A stretch of 64,000 bases of DNA from JAYEHL01 sp041653935 (GTDB lineage: Bacteria > Chloroflexota > Dehalococcoidia > E44-bin15). The notes under the pieces are model-generated. The model searched no databases. It saw nothing but the letters and a program-made list of their open reading frames with translations, and was not told the DNA's origin. Every line of letters begins with the position of its first letter. Position 1 is the first letter of the stretch. Of this stretch, positions 26,589-34,046 are shown piece after piece. The DNA lies in assembly GCA_041653935.1 (NCBI GenBank), contig JBAZEO010000001.1:186001-250000 (forward strand), written 5' to 3'. Made by a program: the position numbers and the translations under genes.

Positions 26589-28271
26589 CTAGCCTTTTTT
26601 CTCTATCTTGGCCCAGGTGTCGCGCAGTCCTATGGTGCGGTTGAACACGAGTCGATTGGGAGAGGAATCCTTCAGGTCGGCGCAGAAGTAGCCCATGCGC
26701 TCGAACTGGTATCTGCTCCCCGGTGCTGCACCGGCTAAACTTGGCTCGACATAACCGTTTACAATTTCCAGCGAATTTGGATTTAACACGCTCTCGCAAC
26801 CTTCGGCGGTGTCGCCCGGGTTCTCTACGGTGAAGAGCCTATCATACAGGCGCATCTCCGCATTGATGGCGTGGGCGGCGGAGAGCCAGTGGATGGTTCC
26901 TTTGACCTTGCGTCCGTCCGGCGTGTTGCCGCCGCGGGTGGCCGGGTCGTAGGTGCAATGCAGCTCGGTTACCTCGCCGGTTTGTTTGTCTTTCACCACG
27001 TCGACGCATTTAATCAAATACGCATATCTCAGTCGCACCTCGTTGCCGGGGAACAGGCGGAAGAAGCCTTTGGGCGGCGTCTCTCGGAAGTCGTCGCGCT
27101 CGATGTAGAGCACGCGTGAGAACGGCACCTTGCGCGATCCCATGGCCGGGTCTTCAGGATTGTTGACGGCCTCCATCTCCTCGGTCTGGTTCTCGGGGTA
27201 GTTGTCGATAATTACTTTGAGAGGGTGTGTAACCGCCATGACTCTGGGTGCCCGTTTGTTCAGGTCCTCTCTGATGCAGTGCTCAAGCAGCGCGATGTCG
27301 ATGGTGCTGTCAGTCTTGGCTACACCGATGCGTTCGCAGAAGTCGCGGATGGCCTCCGGCGTATACCCCCGCCGGCGTAGTCCCGCGATCGTAGGCATGC
27401 GCGGATCATCCCAGCCTGAGACGACGCCTTGCTGCACCAGCTGCAGCAGCTTGCGCTTGCTCATCAGCGTGTAGCTCAAGTTGAGGCGGGCGAACTCGAT
27501 CTGCCGGGGGTGGTAAGCGCCTACCTGCGCCAGAAACCAGTCGTATAGCGGGCGATGGTCCTCGAACTCCAGTGTGCAAATGGAATGTGTGATTCTTTCG
27601 ATTGAGTCCTCGAACCCATGTGCCCAGTCGTACATGGGATAGATGCACCACTTGTTGCCGGTGCGGTGGTGCTCGGCATGCAGGATGCGGTACATAGCCG
27701 GGTCGCGCAGGTTCAGGTTTGGCGATGCCATGTCGATCTTGGCGCGTAATACGCGCGAGCCGTCCGCGAATTCGCCGGCACGCATGCGCTGGAACAGGTC
27801 GAGGTTCTCTTCCGCCGAGCGGTTGTGGTACGGGCTGTCCTTGCCGGGCTGCGTCAGCGTACCGCGGTATTCCCTGATCTCATCCGCGCTCAGGTCGTCG
27901 ACATAGGCCTTGCCGGCTTTGATTAACTGGATGGCGTAATCGTACATCTGCTCGAAATAATCGGACGCGAAGTACAGCCTGTCCTCCCAGTCGAAGCCGA
28001 GCCAGCGCACGCTGTCCTTTATTGATTCGACGTATTCTTCCTCTTCCTTGGACGGGTTGGTGTCGTCGAAGCGCAGGTTGCATTTGCCGTCGTACTGCTT
28101 TGCGATGCCGAAGTTGAGGCATATCGATTTGGCGTGCCCGATGTGGAGATAGCCGTTCGGCTCGGGAGGGAAGCGCGTGTGAACGCGTCCTTCGTACTTG
28201 TTCGTCTTAAGGTCTTCGTTGATGATATCCCTGATAAAATCGGAGGGCATAGATGGTTTTGATGTAGTCAT
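26589..28271 (-). CDS. glnS: Glutaminyl-tRNA synthetase
   Basis: Class I synthetase charging tRNA-Gln directly. The 560 residues show RFPPEPNGYLHIGHAKS (HIGH motif, about 34-50), NLRFDDTNPSKEEEEYV, the MSKRKL version of KMSKS in LSYTLMSKRKLLQLV, and a C-terminal beta-barrel anticodon domain (VPFSRVLYIERDDFRE, RLRYAYLIKC). GlnRS is patchily distributed in bacteria; most use GatCAB. A near-consensus promoter lies just upstream. The tRNA-Gln(CUG) gene at 31.7 kb and gatB at 8 kb are relevant partners. Confidence 0.95.
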   Translation of the reverse strand: MTTSKPSMPSDFIRDIINEDLKTNKYEGRVHTRFPPEPNGYLHIGHAKSICLNFGIAKQYDGKCNLRFDDTNPSKEEEEYVESIKDSVRWLGFDWEDRLYFASDYFEQMYDYAIQLIKAGKAYVDDLSADEIREYRGTLTQPGKDSPYHNRSAEENLDLFQRMRAGEFADGSRVLRAKIDMASPNLNLRDPAMYRILHAEHHRTGNKWCIYPMYDWAHGFEDSIERITHSICTLEFEDHRPLYDWFLAQVGAYHPRQIEFARLNLSYTLMSKRKLLQLVQQGVVSGWDDPRMPTIAGLRRRGYTPEAIRDFCERIGVAKTDSTIDIALLEHCIREDLNKRAPRVMAVTHPLKVIIDNYPENQTEEMEAVNNPEDPAMGSRKVPFSRVLYIERDDFRETPPKGFFRLFPGNEVRLRYAYLIKCVDVVKDKQTGEVTELHCTYDPATRGGNTPDGRKVKGTIHWLSAAHAINAEMRLYDRLFTVENPGDTAEGCESVLNPNSLEIVNGYVEPSLAGAAPGSRYQFERMGYFCADLKDSSPNRLVFNRTIGLRDTWAKIEKKG

Positions 28272-28293
28272 ATCGTTTCTCTAATCTCAACTT

Positions 28294-28322
28294 AAGTTAC
28301 AATTTACGCTCAGCTTTGTCAA
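28294..28322 (-). promoter_or_regulatory. Promoter of glnS
   Basis: On the minus strand TTGACA (28317-28322) and TAACTT (28294-28299) are spaced by 17 bases, giving a start near 28287 and a short leader before the ATG at 28271. No T-box-like leader fits in that distance. Confidence 0.55.
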
Positions 28323-28453
28323 GGATGAGAATCGATTATGGATAGGATGTCGATTCGGTCGGCAGCCATTTTCCGACATTTGCCGTCTTTACGAGTGCAT
28401 GGGATTTCGTTTAGAATGATATGTATTAATGTCACTGATGAAAGGAGGCGATC

Positions 28454-29545
28454 ATGACACGAGACATCATCATCTTTAACCCCGGACCGGGTATGCTGCC
28501 GGAACCGGTATTGGAGAGCACCAGCAAGGCTGTGTTGAACTTCGCCAATACCGGCATGTCCATTATGGAGATTAGTCACCGTGCCAAGGAATTCGACGCG
28601 CTGCTTGTAGATACAGAAAAGAGACTGCACAGCGTCATGGGAATTCCCGACACTTATAAGGTATTGTTCCTACAGGGAGGAGCGACTTTACAGTTTTCTA
28701 TGGTCCCGATCAACCTGCTGCCCGCGGGCAAGGTTGCCGACTACGTTGATACAGGTTACTTTGCCAGCCGCGCCATAAAAGAGGCTAAGCTGATCGGTAA
28801 GGTGAACGTAGCGGCGTCCACCAAGGAGATCAATTACACCAGGCTGCCTGCCGCGAATGAGCTCAAACTCACAAAGGATGCGGCGTATTGCCACATCACA
28901 TCCAACAATACTATCTACGGAACCCAGTGGCAGACCTTCCCGGAGACGGGGAATGTGCCTCTGGTAGCCGATATGTCTTCCGATATCATGTCGCGGAAGA
29001 TCGATGTCAGCAAGTTCGGCCTTATCTATGCCGGCGCGCAGAAGAACATGGGGCCTGCCGGTGTCACCTGCGTGATCATCCGCAAAGACCTGGTGGGCAA
29101 GGCGCCCGCTAACACGCCGACCATGCTGGATTACAAGGTGCATGTGGAGAACAACTCTTGCTATAACACTTGTCCTGTGACCTCTATCTTTGTAGTGCAC
29201 GAGGTGCTGAAGTGGATCGAGGATCAGGGTGGGGTGGCCAAGATAGAGGCGACAAATATTGAGAAGGCTAAGCTTGTCTACGATGTCATAGATGGCAACA
29301 GCGATTACTACAAGGGCCATGCCGAGAAGGGCTCCAGGTCCAGGATGAATATCACCTTCCGGCTCCCATCCGAGGCGCTGGAGGAGAAGTTTGCCTCCGA
29401 GGCCTCCAAGAAGGGGCTCAAGGGGCTCAAAGGCCACCGCTCCGTCGGCGGCATACGTGCGTCCATGTATAATGCGGTGCCGCTCTCAGGTGCGCAGAGG
29501 CTCGCCGAATTCATGAAGGAGTTCAAGAAGAACAATCCTGCGTAG
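28454..29545 (+). CDS. serC: Phosphoserine aminotransferase
   Basis: PLP enzyme of serine synthesis, also acting in vitamin B6 synthesis in some bacteria. The 363 residues begin IIFNPGPGMLPEPVLES. They have SIMEISHRAKEFDAL, FLQGGATLQFSMVPINLL, VADMSSDIMSRKIDVSKFGL and the PLP-lysine segment YAGAQKNMGPAG (K197). The C-terminal part ends with KGLKGHRSVGGIRASMYNA, typical of SerC. AAAGGAGG precedes the ATG at an ideal distance. It is monocistronic, followed by a palindromic repeat that could also stop transcription. The other serine genes are not in the window. Confidence 0.93.
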   Translation: MTRDIIIFNPGPGMLPEPVLESTSKAVLNFANTGMSIMEISHRAKEFDALLVDTEKRLHSVMGIPDTYKVLFLQGGATLQFSMVPINLLPAGKVADYVDTGYFASRAIKEAKLIGKVNVAASTKEINYTRLPAANELKLTKDAAYCHITSNNTIYGTQWQTFPETGNVPLVADMSSDIMSRKIDVSKFGLIYAGAQKNMGPAGVTCVIIRKDLVGKAPANTPTMLDYKVHVENNSCYNTCPVTSIFVVHEVLKWIEDQGGVAKIEATNIEKAKLVYDVIDGNSDYYKGHAEKGSRSRMNITFRLPSEALEEKFASEASKKGLKGLKGHRSVGGIRASMYNAVPLSGAQRLAEFMKEFKKNNPA

Positions 29546-29567
29546 TCGGTAACGTTCGATTTGGATG

Positions 29568-29595
29568 GTAGGGGCACGGCATGCCGTGCCCCTAC
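29568..29595. repeat. Palindromic GTAGGGGCACGGC element, copy 2 (complete)
   Basis: A perfect 14-bp dyad with no spacer, GTAGGGGCACGGCA/TGCCGTGCCCCTAC, followed by GTTTGTTT. It matches the degenerate copy at 22583-22608. Placed 22 bases after the serC stop, it could double as a terminator. Such GC-rich palindromes are common dispersed intergenic elements. Confidence 0.65.
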
Positions 29596-29610
29596 GTTTG
29601 TTTATAGGGC

Positions 29611-29659
29611 ATCGACTGTCGGCTGTGATGATGCTAGAATAGGGAATCGACAGTCGGCT
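29611..29659 (+). promoter_or_regulatory. gltX promoter region with paired near-palindromic repeats
   Basis: ATCGACTGTCGGCT (29611-29624) and ATCGACAGTCGGCT (29646-29659) are direct repeats differing by one base, 35 bases apart. Each core CGACWGTCG is itself palindromic, so the two can also pair with each other as a hairpin. A TAGAAT -10-like hexamer (29635-29640) lies between them and the gltX ribosome-binding site follows. This looks like a two-site operator or an attenuating hairpin. Confidence 0.5.
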
Positions 29660-29672
29660 ATTATGGAGATCT

Positions 29673-31181
29673 ATGAATAACACAAACGTCCGGGTGCGCT
29701 ATGCCCCCAGCCCCACGGGGTTCCCCCACATCGGGAATATCCGCACCGCGCTGTTCAACTGGCTGTTCGCTCGTCACAGCGGCGGCAAGTTCATTGTCCG
29801 CATCGAGGATACCGACCAGTCGCGCAAGGTTGAAGGGGCGCTGGAAGCAATCCTGGACAGCTTGAGGTGGATGGGGCTGGATTGGGACGAAGGTCCCGAG
29901 GTCGGCGGCGATTACGGGCCGTATATCCAGTCGCAGCGTCTCGATTTGTATCGCAAGTACGTGCAGCAGTTGCTCGATAACGGTAACGCATATAAATGTT
30001 ATTGCACCTCGGAGCGCCTCGAGCGCATGCGGGCAGAGATGTCGGCACGCAAGGAATCGGCGCGCAGCTACGACCGCCATTGCCGCAATCTTACCGATAC
30101 GGAACGGGCCGAACTCGAAGCTAACGGCGCAGCGTCAGTTGTGCGCTTAAAGGTGACGCTTGATGGACAGACGACGTTCCACGACCTGATACGCGGCGAT
30201 ATCACATTCGGTAACAGTGAGCTTGACGACCTCGTTCTGCTCAAGTCGGATGGCTATCCTACATATCATCTGGCCAACATCGTCGACGACCATCTTATGG
30301 AGATCACACATGTAATGCGGGCCGACGAGTGGCTCTCGTCCACGCCGCGGCACGTCCTGCTCTATAAGGCGTTCGGCTGGGAGCCGCCGCTGTTCGCGCA
30401 CTTGCCCATGATACTTGGGCCGGACAAATCCAAGCTGAGCAAACGACATGGCGCTACGGCGCTGGTGGAGTATCGCGACAGGGGATACCTGCCTGAGGCT
30501 ACGCTGAACTTCCTGGCTCTGCTGGGCTGGGCGCTGGATGATAAGACCGAGGTTATGAGCCGCGATGAGCTGATCAAGAATTTCACCATCGAACACATAT
30601 CGAAGACGGCGGCTGTGTTCAGCCAGGACAAGCTTATATGGATGAATGGCATGTATATACGCGAATTGAGCGATGCTGATTTCGTCGAACGCGCGCAGCC
30701 GTTCGTCGAAAGGGATCTGCCTGCGTCGGTATCGCGTCCTCTATCGAAAGATTATCTGATGCAGATAGCCCCGCTTATGCGGGAGCGGGTTAAGGTCTTT
30801 GGCGGGACGCCGGCCATCGGCGGCGTAGCTGCGGAGGAGGGGATCGCGGAGCAGGCGGGGTTCTTCTTCGTCGATGAACTTGAATATGATACGAATATGC
30901 TTCTCGTGAAGGGGATGGATAAGCAGAAGGCGGCATCGGCGCTGCGTGCGGCCAGTGAGCGCCTGTCGGGATGCGCCTTCGAGCACGATGCGCTTGAGAG
31001 CACGCTGCGGGCTCTTGCTACTAAGCTTGACATAAAGACAGGGGTGCTTTTTGGCTCTATACGTATCGCTGTGACCGGACGCACCGCCGCGCCTCCGCTG
31101 TTCCAGACGATGGCGGTGCTGGGCCGCGACCGGTGTCTGAGACGTATCGATGGTGCTGTCGCAAGGCTGCAAAAGCTTTGA
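29673..31181 (+). CDS. gltX: Glutamyl-tRNA synthetase
   Basis: Class I synthetase charging tRNA-Glu. The 502 residues start RYAPSPTGFPHIGNIRTALF (HIGH motif, 9-28), then FIVRIEDTDQSR, a helical insertion with YKCYCTSERLERM, HLANIVDDHLMEITHVMRADEW, and the SKLSKRHGAT loop for KMSKS (about 251-260). A helical C-terminal anticodon domain follows, with ALRAASERLSG and FGSIRIAVTGRTAAPPLF. GGAGA precedes the ATG by four bases. GlnRS is present, so this enzyme is probably discriminating, but that cannot be read directly. Confidence 0.95.
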   Translation: MNNTNVRVRYAPSPTGFPHIGNIRTALFNWLFARHSGGKFIVRIEDTDQSRKVEGALEAILDSLRWMGLDWDEGPEVGGDYGPYIQSQRLDLYRKYVQQLLDNGNAYKCYCTSERLERMRAEMSARKESARSYDRHCRNLTDTERAELEANGAASVVRLKVTLDGQTTFHDLIRGDITFGNSELDDLVLLKSDGYPTYHLANIVDDHLMEITHVMRADEWLSSTPRHVLLYKAFGWEPPLFAHLPMILGPDKSKLSKRHGATALVEYRDRGYLPEATLNFLALLGWALDDKTEVMSRDELIKNFTIEHISKTAAVFSQDKLIWMNGMYIRELSDADFVERAQPFVERDLPASVSRPLSKDYLMQIAPLMRERVKVFGGTPAIGGVAAEEGIAEQAGFFFVDELEYDTNMLLVKGMDKQKAASALRAASERLSGCAFEHDALESTLRALATKLDIKTGVLFGSIRIAVTGRTAAPPLFQTMAVLGRDRCLRRIDGAVARLQKL

Positions 31182-31224
31182 CATAAGTTTCGGAACGATT
31201 TAATCTATATACGGGTGATATGTT

Positions 31225-31494
31225 ATGAACTGCACATTCTGCATGTATGAAAAAGACGAAAAAGAATGCACTCTGAAAGGCGCTATCAGCCCGGAGCTGC
31301 GGGCCAAAGGCTGCGAATCCTTTGTGGATAAGCCCTGGGGCATCAATACCGTGGGCGGATGCTGCGGCGTGACGGGTCTGCCTTTCGCCGATTCAGAGAA
31401 GTCCTACGATGAACTTAGGGAAGCCTCTGAGAAAGAGGCGCAGGAGACCTCGCGTCGTGGAAGCCGGAGCGGTTCCCGCAAGGGCGCTTCATGA
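31225..31494 (+). CDS. Small Cys-rich unknown protein, paralog 1
   Basis: No family recognised. The 89 residues have a Cys-rich N-terminal half, C-x2-C-x8-C-x14-C-x15-CC-G (C3, C6, C15, C30, C46, C47), with the block GCESFVDK after the fourth Cys. A charged Ser/Arg-rich tail (SRRGSRSGSRKG) follows. The Cys pattern is repeated in the next gene, which is the main reason to believe both are real. The spacing fits metal or Fe-S coordination better than disulfides in a cytoplasmic protein. It lies 43 bases after gltX with a GGGTGAT ribosome-binding site. Confidence 0.6.
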   Translation: MNCTFCMYEKDEKECTLKGAISPELRAKGCESFVDKPWGINTVGGCCGVTGLPFADSEKSYDELREASEKEAQETSRRGSRSGSRKGAS

Positions 31495-31512
31495 ATCGCT
31501 GGCTTTAATTCG

Positions 31513-31722
31513 ATGTTTGGTTGTGAGTGTTGCTGCTATTTGAGCAATGAGGGGAAATGCCTCATTCGCAAGGTGATGAGCGATAAGCGGCGCGAGCAGG
31601 GGTGCGATTCGTTCATCGATAAGGAATTCGAGCCTCAGTTTTCAGACTGCTGCGGAATCTATAACATGCCCAATAGGAAATCCTCTGAAGATACCGACGC
31701 TGAGCTTTGCCAAGAGCCATAG
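31513..31722 (+). CDS. Small Cys-rich unknown protein, paralog 2
   Basis: 69-residue paralog of the preceding gene. Aligned Cys: C4, C7, C16, C31, C45, C46, giving C-x2-C-x8-C-x14-C-x13-CC-G. The shared block is GCDSFIDK (GCESFVDK in the neighbour). It has extra Cys at 6 and 8 and one near the C-terminus, and lacks the basic Ser/Arg tail. The ribosome-binding site is weak. Eighteen bases separate the two genes. The gene runs into the promoter of tRNA-Gln. Function unknown; a small metal-binding protein is the likeliest class. Confidence 0.55.
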   Translation: MFGCECCCYLSNEGKCLIRKVMSDKRREQGCDSFIDKEFEPQFSDCCGIYNMPNRKSSEDTDAELCQEP

Positions 31723-31729
31723 CTTGCGG

Positions 31730-31735
31730 TATAAT
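31730..31735 (+). promoter_or_regulatory. -10 element of the tRNA-Gln gene
   Basis: A perfect TATAAT sits 12 bases before the mature tRNA 5' end. A TTTGCC at 31706-31711 is a plausible -35 at 18 bases, inside the end of the Cys-rich gene. Confidence 0.55.
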
Positions 31736-31747
31736 ATCCACGCACGC

Positions 31748-31821
31748 TGGGGAATCGTCTAGTGGTAGGACAACAGACTCTGGATCTGTGAGCCCAGGTT
31801 CGAATCCTGGTTCCCCAGCCA
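31748..31821 (+). tRNA. tRNA-Gln (anticodon CUG), CCA encoded
   Basis: The acceptor stem TGGGGAA pairs with TTCCCCA, G is the discriminator at 31818, and CCA is encoded at 31819-31821. The anticodon arm is ACAGA-CTCTGGA-TCTGT with loop bases giving CUG, and the T arm contains GGTTCGAATCC. It reads CAG codons. GlnRS is encoded at 26.6 kb. A tRNA for CAA codons is not in the window. No duplicate of its 3' end is seen downstream, so I see no integrated element. Confidence 0.95.
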
Positions 31822-31848
31822 AATTGTTTCTACAGGTTCGATACTTTC

Positions 31849-33177
31849 ATGATGGAAAAGAAAACCTCAAATAACTCTCAGCCTTCAAAAGATGCCGCTG
31901 AGGAACAGCCGCAGGAGCCTTATGCGTTTAAGACCAGCGAGGAAGTGCAGTTCCTCAAAGAAGTGGTTGATCGCAGTCTGCCTCCTAATACGAGACACCT
32001 GACCACCATTGCTTATAAGAACCTCACGATTTTTGTTGTATCTACCGATTCCAAGATGGTCATGGTCGACGATGGGTTCCTGCCTCTGGGTGTGGTGATA
32101 TTGAATGTGGGTAAACCCAAAGGCCTTTTACTCACGCGCGAAGAATATGAAGTTCCGTACGAGTTTTCCGGCAGTGAGGTCTATGAGAAGTACGGCATAT
32201 CAGATAACTACAGGATGTCGGAGTTAAATGGATTGAGATTGATCGGGGTTGGGAAACCATACAGAGGCCCGATGATGACGGGCCACGGAGATGCCAACAG
32301 TGTTATTCATTCCATTGAAGGTGTACCGGTATCGGAACTGATCAACTACCTTGTAGGGATGATTGCCAAGAGGTACGGGCTTGTATTGCGCAAGATACTG
32401 GCAACGAGCTGCAATTCCAGGGTCGGGGCGCTGGGTGAAGTGAGTATACCGGTTTTTTATGCCATGGAGGATGTCAGGCCTTTCTCCAATCTGGACAGAA
32501 GGACGAGCCAGAGAGGAAGAGGTCCTGTTGATCTTTTTGTAACCTGGGGCGATAGGTGGATGGCCAAATATCCGGGCAAGGAGCCGGTTGTATATCGGCC
32601 CAAGGCTGAAGACATCGCTGCTCATCCGCCGCTGACTAGGGAAGAAATAAAGTTATTAATACAAAAGGATGCCGAGGACAGGGAAAGGGCAGAGGCTGAG
32701 GAGGCTGCCAAGACCTTTGAGGATGAATCTCCAAAGGTGGACAGGTCGAGGATTATTGCGGATTATCTGGCGCTGGTGAAGGCGAGTTTTGTCTCTCTAG
32801 GGCAGAGGGTTTCGAAGAGGTCCCAGGAAACTGATTCTTCTGTATATACGACATATGCAGTGCCGGAGTCGGTTGAAGACAGGGAGAGCGTTGAAAGTAC
32901 CATCTACGGGATAGACGGGGATATTGAAGGAGCGATAGCCGCATTTTATGAAGGCGATCTGACTGAAGAGGAATTTAATACTTATATGCTTGAGAAGGCC
33001 AACGAGTTAAAAGAGAAATGGTTTCCCGCTATAGAATCCGCAAAGAATAATGTCAAAAGCAGGCAAGACGCGATTAAGATTCTGGACTCCTTATTAGCAA
33101 GTATGCCGGAAACTCATACTATTATGCCGTTCAGAAGCCTTCTGGAGGGTTGGCGGAGGGAGTTGAAGACCATTTAA
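31849..33177 (+). CDS. Unknown 442-residue protein with GHG...SCNS motif pair (possible clan CD peptidase-like domain)
   Basis: I do not recognise a named family. Residues 1-25 are polar. Residues 50-140 alternate strands and loops. Residues 143-149 read MTGHGDA, followed after a helix-like segment (VSELINYLVGMIAKRYG) by the hydrophobic strand VLRKILATSCNSR with C188. A His-Gly after a hydrophobic turn and a Cys ending a strand about 40 residues later resemble clan CD cysteine peptidases such as the C80 toxin self-processing domain. This is inference from motif spacing only. From about 265 on it is helical, with an acidic coiled-coil-like stretch. No signal peptide or membrane segment. It stands alone 28 bases after tRNA-Gln, with a weak ribosome-binding site. 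Confidence 0.6.
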   Translation: MMEKKTSNNSQPSKDAAEEQPQEPYAFKTSEEVQFLKEVVDRSLPPNTRHLTTIAYKNLTIFVVSTDSKMVMVDDGFLPLGVVILNVGKPKGLLLTREEYEVPYEFSGSEVYEKYGISDNYRMSELNGLRLIGVGKPYRGPMMTGHGDANSVIHSIEGVPVSELINYLVGMIAKRYGLVLRKILATSCNSRVGALGEVSIPVFYAMEDVRPFSNLDRRTSQRGRGPVDLFVTWGDRWMAKYPGKEPVVYRPKAEDIAAHPPLTREEIKLLIQKDAEDRERAEAEEAAKTFEDESPKVDRSRIIADYLALVKASFVSLGQRVSKRSQETDSSVYTTYAVPESVEDRESVESTIYGIDGDIEGAIAAFYEGDLTEEEFNTYMLEKANELKEKWFPAIESAKNNVKSRQDAIKILDSLLASMPETHTIMPFRSLLEGWRRELKTI

Positions 33178-33201
33178 ACACAAGTATTCAGTCGATTTCT
33201 T

Positions 33202-33915
33202 CTACTGCGGCCTCGGTATCCTGTGAAAGCGAATCCTCGCCAGACCTTTTAAATCCTCGATAGCAGTCTTGCAAACGTTAACAGTCGTCCCGGGATCGTC
33301 AACCCACGTTACCGGTATCTCTTTTATCTTGTAGTCATTCTTCATGGCCAGCAGCAGCATCTCCGTATCGAAGAACCACTCGTTGTTTTTAGTTAAGGGC
33401 AGGATCTTTTGTGCGCAATCCCGGCTCACCGCTTTGAATCCGCACTGGGCGTCGGACAGCGTTGTAAAGAACATGACCTTAATAATAAGGTTGTAACATC
33501 TCGATGTGAACTCGCGTTTGATACCGCGCGTTGTCCTGGCGCCGCGTTTCAGCCTTGAGCCGATGGCGATATCGCTGCCATCGATTATGGCTTGCACCAG
33601 CTTTGGGAAGGCATCGAGGCTGGTGGAGAGATCAACATCCATATAGCTCACAATGTCGGCTTTGCTTTCCAACCACACTTTCCGTAACGCACGCCCGCGG
33701 CCCTTCTGATCGATATGAAATGGGATGACGTCTGGATATTTTTTCGCGAGTGATTGGGCTATTCCCCAGGTTTTATCGGTCGAGGCGTTATCCGCGATAA
33801 TGATATGCCACTGGTGTTTTAGGTTCTGAGAGAGGAAGTCACGAAGCTTAGCGATGCTGTCGGGCAGCGCTTTCTCTTCGTTATAGACCGGGATAACAAT
33901 GGCGATGGTTGTCAT
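33202..33915 (-). CDS. Family 2 glycosyltransferase (dolichyl/polyprenyl-phosphate sugar synthase-like)
   Basis: The 237 residues form a GT-A domain: TIAIVIPVYNEEKALPDSI at the start, IIADNASTDKTWGIAQ, GRGRALRKVW, the metal-binding SYMDVDLSTS (about 92-101), GSRLKRGARTTRG and DAQCGFKAVSRDCAQKILP with NNEWFFDTEMLLLAM. This set is typical of enzymes that transfer a sugar from UDP or GDP to a polyprenyl phosphate. There is no membrane segment, so the product would be passed to other machinery. It follows purH after a repeat-filled 131-base gap and is probably a separate function. Confidence 0.82.
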   Translation of the reverse strand: MTTIAIVIPVYNEEKALPDSIAKLRDFLSQNLKHQWHIIIADNASTDKTWGIAQSLAKKYPDVIPFHIDQKGRGRALRKVWLESKADIVSYMDVDLSTSLDAFPKLVQAIIDGSDIAIGSRLKRGARTTRGIKREFTSRCYNLIIKVMFFTTLSDAQCGFKAVSRDCAQKILPLTKNNEWFFDTEMLLLAMKNDYKIKEIPVTWVDDPGTTVNVCKTAIEDLKGLARIRFHRIPRPQ

Positions 33916-33924
33916 ATCTTACCT

Positions 33925-34021
33925 TGTCATTGCGAGCGTAGCGAAGCAATCTCTTTTTACGCTGTTGAAGGTGTTCTTCACCTTCAACAATCCCTACGTT
34001 GTCGGCGAGGTGAAGAACACC
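33925..34021. repeat. Intergenic repeat block with nested inverted repeats
   Basis: It begins with TGTCATTGCGAGCGTAGCGA-AGCAATCTC (33925-33953), a palindrome-like unit of a type that recurs between genes in many bacteria. It is followed by a perfect 10-bp hairpin GTTGAAGGTG/CACCTTCAAC with a 5-base loop (33964-33988). The 13-mer GGTGTTCTTCACC (33971-33983) is also perfectly complementary to GGTGAAGAACACC (34009-34021), so two alternative folds exist. It fills the purH/glycosyltransferase gap and contains no gene. Confidence 0.6.
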
Positions 34022-34046
34022 ACGCCGAGCTAAAACATGCTCAATC

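Noticed and set aside
28688..29437. Minus-strand open frame of 249 codons
   Set aside because: Antisense to serC, which has all family motifs. The composition is typical of a shadow frame.
31748..33200. Integrated element using tRNA-Gln as attachment site
   Set aside because: No integrase is adjacent and no duplicate of the tRNA 3' end was found downstream. The neighbouring unknown gene alone is not enough.
33925..34021. CRISPR-like repeat
   Set aside because: The repeats are inverted and of different sequence, with no regular spacers and no cas genes.
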